DNA from: a bacterium
Lineage (GTDB): Bacteria > Verrucomicrobiota > Kiritimatiellia > CAIKKV01 > CAIYGI01
Assembly: GCA_025360745.1 (NCBI GenBank)
Contig: JANYBP010000079.1
Span: 1-64,000, forward strand
Direction: 5' to 3'
DNA length: 64,000 nt
Below, in pieces: positions 61,403-64,000 of the stretch. The translations under genes and the position numbers were made by a program. The notes below the pieces were generated by a model, which was not told where the DNA came from, ran no database searches, and was given only the letters and a program-made list of their open reading frames with translations. How positions within the stretch are numbered: position 1 is the first letter of the stretch; every line of letters starts with the position of its first letter.

Positions 61403-62151
61403 TCCCGATCAAGAGCGCGGCCGATCTGGAGCGCATGCGGGCCAGTTGCCGGCGGACCGCCACGCTGCTGAGCGAGTTGATGCGGCGGATTGTGCCGGGG
61501 GTCACGACGGCGGAACTGGACGCCTGGGCGGCGGCGCGGATTTTGGAATTGGGCGGGCGCAGCGCGTTCAAGGGATACCACGGGTATCCGGGACATGTTT
61601 GCATGTCCGTCAACGAGGAGGTCGTGCATGGGATTCCGGGCTCGCGCCGGATTCAGATGGGCGACCTGGTGAGCGTGGATGTCGGGATGCTGTACGACGG
61701 GTTTGTCGGAGATACGGCCGGCACGGTGATGGTCGGCGTGACGGACCCGGAAGTTGCGCGGCTGGTGGAGGTCACCAAGGCGGCGCTGGCGGCCGGCATC
61801 GCGGCGGCGCGGGTTGACGCGCGGGTGGGGGACATCTCCCACGCGATCGAGCGGGTGGTGGTGGCGGCGGGCTTTTCGGTTGTGCGCAGTTACGTCGGGC
61901 ACGGAGTCGGACGGGACCTGCACGAAGAACCGCAGGTGCCGAATTTCGGGCGGGCGGGACAGGGCCCCAGGTTGCGGGCCGGCATGACCCTGGCGATCGA
62001 GCCGATGGTCAATGCGGGCGCGGCCGAAGTGAAGGTGCTGGCGGACGGCTGGACGGCGGTGACGGCCGATGGACGCCCCTCGGCGCACTTCGAGCATACG
62101 GTGGCGATTGGGACGGATGGGCCGGAGGTGCTGACGCGCTACGGGGCGTGA
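61399..62151 (+). CDS. map: Methionine aminopeptidase, type I
   Basis: A 250-residue enzyme that removes initiator Met. Ligands of the two-metal site: Asp in VDVGMLYDGF and GDTAGT, His in GHGVGRDLHEEP, Glu in AIEPM and HFEHTVAI. No infA follows, although it often does. Confidence 0.96.
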   Translation: MIPIKSAADLERMRASCRRTATLLSELMRRIVPGVTTAELDAWAAARILELGGRSAFKGYHGYPGHVCMSVNEEVVHGIPGSRRIQMGDLVSVDVGMLYDGFVGDTAGTVMVGVTDPEVARLVEVTKAALAAGIAAARVDARVGDISHAIERVVVAAGFSVVRSYVGHGVGRDLHEEPQVPNFGRAGQGPRLRAGMTLAIEPMVNAGAAEVKVLADGWTAVTADGRPSAHFEHTVAIGTDGPEVLTRYGA

Positions 62152-62160
62152 GCGGACCGG

Positions 62161-62166
62161 TATAAT
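62161..62166 (+). promoter_or_regulatory. -10-like hexamer before rpmJ
   Basis: A perfect TATAAT between map and rpmJ, but no credible -35 at 16-18 nt. It could drive the rpmJ-rpsM-rpsK-rpsD part if an activator or extended element is used. Confidence 0.25.
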
Positions 62167-62230
62167 TTTGATGTGGACAATACGGCGGGCGCTGCGGTAA
62201 ACTTCGCCGTTTTCGCCCGAGGAGATCGGT

Positions 62231-62344
62231 ATGAAAGTACGCAGTTCAGTCAAACGCATCTGCGAACGGTGCAAAGTGGTGCGCCGCTGCGGGGTGGTGC
62301 GCGTGATTTGCACGAATCCCCGCCATAAGCAGCGGCAGGGTTAA
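62231..62344 (+). CDS. rpmJ: 50S ribosomal protein L36
   Basis: A 37-residue protein: [20 protein letters not shown], then [17 protein letters not shown]. The zinc ligands CERC, C and H are all kept. GAGGAGA precedes the ATG. Confidence 0.96.
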   Translation: MKVRSSVKRICERCKVVRRCGVVRVICTNPRHKQRQG

Positions 62345-62353
62345 GGAGAGCGC

Positions 62354-62749
62354 ATGCCCAGAATACTTGGTGTTGACATTCCCGGACGCAAACAATTGGT
62401 CTTTTCGCTGCCCTACATTCACGGGATCGGCAGGACGCTGGCGGTGGCGCTTTGCGAGAAGGCGCATCTGGATCCCAGGAAAAAGGCCGACGATCTGAGC
62501 GACGACGAGGTCGCCAAACTGACGGCGATCCTGCAGTCCGACTACCGGACCGAAGGCGATTTGCGCCGCGAAGTGGCGCAGAACATCCGCCGCCTGATCA
62601 GTATCGGCAGTTATCGGGGCACCCGCCACAAACGCGGGCTGCCGGTGCGCGGTCAACGGACCAGCACGAACGCGCGCACGCGCAAGGGCCCGCGCAAGAC
62701 CGTGGGCGCCATGCGTGGCAAGGAAACGCGCACGGCGGCCAAGGCTTAA
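62354..62749 (+). CDS. rpsM: 30S ribosomal protein S13
   Basis: A 131-residue head protein. MPRILGVDIPGRKQLVFSLP and the tail RGLPVRGQRTSTNARTRKGP are conserved. Confidence 0.97.
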   Translation: MPRILGVDIPGRKQLVFSLPYIHGIGRTLAVALCEKAHLDPRKKADDLSDDEVAKLTAILQSDYRTEGDLRREVAQNIRRLISIGSYRGTRHKRGLPVRGQRTSTNARTRKGPRKTVGAMRGKETRTAAKA

Positions 62750-62779
62750 TATAACGATCTTTCGAAGGAGTAACGGCGC

Positions 62780-63307
62780 ATGGCAGAAAAGAATGACAAA
62801 ACACCCGCTCCGGCGGCGGTAGCCGCCGAAGATGCGGCGGCCAAGCCGGTGGCGGCGCAGGCCGGGGCGAAACCGGCGTCGGCTCTGGATGTGGTGCTGG
62901 ACGCGACGGGCGACGAGGCCGGCAAGGCCGTGCGTGTCGTGCGGGTCAAGGGACAGAAGGCTGTTCCCTTCGGCATCGCCTTCATCAACGCCAGTTTCAA
63001 CAATACGATGGTGACGATCACCGATGCCAAGGGCGGAGCGGTGGCCTGGAGCACCGCGGGCCGCGCCGGCTTCAAGGGCTCGCGCAAGAGCACGGCCTTT
63101 GCCGCGACGGTCGTCGCGCAGGAAGCCGGACGCCAGGCGGCCGGACGGGGCATGCAGGAAATCGAGGTCCGCGTCCAGGGCGCGGGCGCGGGCCGCGAGT
63201 CGGCGATCCGGGCCCTGCAGTCGGCCGGGCTGAACGTGACCGTGATCAAGGATGTGACGCCGATGCCGCACAACGGCTGCCGGGCGCGCAAGCGCCGCCG
63301 CGTCTGA
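62780..63307 (+). CDS. rpsK: 30S ribosomal protein S11 with N-terminal extension
   Basis: A 175-residue protein, about 45 longer than usual. The first 45-50 residues are an Ala/Pro/Lys-rich extension ([20 protein letters not shown]); the S11 core starts near [20 protein letters not shown] and ends [19 protein letters not shown] well-placed AAGGAG before ATG 62780 supports the long form. Confidence 0.95.
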   Translation: MAEKNDKTPAPAAVAAEDAAAKPVAAQAGAKPASALDVVLDATGDEAGKAVRVVRVKGQKAVPFGIAFINASFNNTMVTITDAKGGAVAWSTAGRAGFKGSRKSTAFAATVVAQEAGRQAAGRGMQEIEVRVQGAGAGRESAIRALQSAGLNVTVIKDVTPMPHNGCRARKRRRV

Positions 63308-63353
63308 TGCGGCCTAACCGAAGCGAACCTCAGTAGAGACAGGAGAGAAATTC

Positions 63354-63983
63354 ATGGGTCGATACGTTGGACCGGCGTGCCGCTTGTGCCGTCGCGAGGG
63401 CATCAAGCTCTTTCTGAAGGGCGACCGTTGTCGCATGGCCAAGTGCGCCGTCGAGCAGGGCCGTCCTTCGCCGGGCATGCATGTTGCCCGGATGAGCAAC
63501 AAGAAGAGCGAATACGGCACGCAGTTGCGCGAAAAGCAACGGTTGCGCCGGTTCTATGGCCTGCAGGAAGGCCAGTTCCGGCTCTTCTTCGAACGCGCGC
63601 TGCGGCGCCGCGGTATCACGGGCGAGCAGTTGCTGCAGATGCTGGAAATGCGGCTCGACAACCTGGTTTATCGTCTGGGACTGGCGAGTTCGCACCGCGC
63701 GGCGCGACAGTTCGTGCTGCATGGCCATGTGACCGTCAACGGCCGGCGCGCCAGCGTGCCGTCCATGGAGCTTAAGGGCGGCGACCGGATTGCGGTCAAG
63801 CCGCGCGAGAGCGCCAAGACCTACGCCAAGGCGCAAATGGAGGCCTCGGCCAGCCGGGAATTGGCCGTCTGGCTGACCGTGGATCGCGAGAACCTGCAGG
63901 GACAGGTGCTGCGCGTGCCGACACGCCAGGAAATCAACCCGTTCGTCAACGAGCAACTGATTGTCGAACTGTACTCGAAGTAA
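63354..63983 (+). CDS. rpsD: 30S ribosomal protein S4, zinc-binding type
   Basis: A 209-residue assembly protein. The N-terminal zinc site (CRLC, C, C within the first 38 residues) and the S4 RNA-binding domain (MRLDNLVYRLGLASSHRAAR) are intact. rpoA would be expected just beyond the window. Confidence 0.96.
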   Translation: MGRYVGPACRLCRREGIKLFLKGDRCRMAKCAVEQGRPSPGMHVARMSNKKSEYGTQLREKQRLRRFYGLQEGQFRLFFERALRRRGITGEQLLQMLEMRLDNLVYRLGLASSHRAARQFVLHGHVTVNGRRASVPSMELKGGDRIAVKPRESAKTYAKAQMEASASRELAVWLTVDRENLQGQVLRVPTRQEINPFVNEQLIVELYSK

Positions 63984-64000
63984 GTCACGCCGGGGCGTCT

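Overview
The window comes from a GC-rich Gram-negative bacterium. An outer-membrane-type beta-barrel protein, GspK/L/M-like secretion genes and a variant EF-Tu switch I point tentatively to the PVC superphylum, for example Verrucomicrobiota, Kiritimatiellota or Lentisphaerota. That placement is inference from gene content; no 16S gene is present.

Layout. (1) 1-2850 is a decaying accessory zone: the start of an ISAzo13-like transposase at the window edge, two pseudogenes, one SAM methyltransferase between 87-bp direct repeats, and several families of short dispersed repeats. (2) 2852-11311 holds a putrescine-from-agmatine pair (agmatine deiminase, N-carbamoylputrescine amidase), with the amidase reading frame running into a GspK/PilX-like pseudopilin through a heptamer-repeat linker. 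GspL/PilM-like and GspM-like genes, a convergent outer-membrane protein gene, a CAT-anticodon tRNA and a histidine kinase / NtrC-type regulator pair follow. (3) 11366-33772 is one co-directional block of about 22 kb that looks like an anti-phage defence operon. Its core is an HTH-SNF2-DUF3883 helicase, a DUF1156 DNA methyltransferase and a DUF499 ATPase, the combination some defence catalogues call helicase-methylase-ATPase (Hma). Nested in it are a HUH/REP-type transposase-like gene with a DprA-like tail, an unknown 409-aa protein, a TrlF-like PHP-ATPase, an AlbA_2 ATP-binding protein, two ATPase + TOPRIM-like pairs and a DUF1016 PDDEXK nuclease. (4) 34000-63983 is the core translation/transcription region: tRNA-Thr, tuf, rpmG, tRNA-Trp, secE, nusG, rplKAJL, rpoBC, rpsL, rpsG, fusA, then the S10-spc-alpha clusters through rpsD, with secY, adk, map and rpmJ.

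The most interesting feature is the construction of the defence operon. Two of its cassettes are bordered by partial second copies of a core gene: a deleted 3' end of the helicase at 17244-17404, and a 380-bp, nearly identical 5' end of the methyltransferase at 21394-21773. The methyltransferase itself looks mosaic, with a central part of different base composition. GCATGC-centred palindromes, including a perfect 32-bp one, sit within the first 20 or so codons of successive genes around the HUH gene and encode Pro-Arg-His-Ala. The operon has a near-consensus promoter followed at once by a 19-bp palindrome, and the first gene carries its own HTH domain, which suggests autoregulation. A second promoter plus a short hairpin-terminated leader precedes the TrlF gene.

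The ribosomal region follows the usual bacterial order, with one insertion: a small predicted exported protein between rpsS and rplV. No rpmD was found between rpsE and rplO and no infA between map and rpmJ. Strong promoters are visible before tRNA-Thr/tuf and before rpsL.
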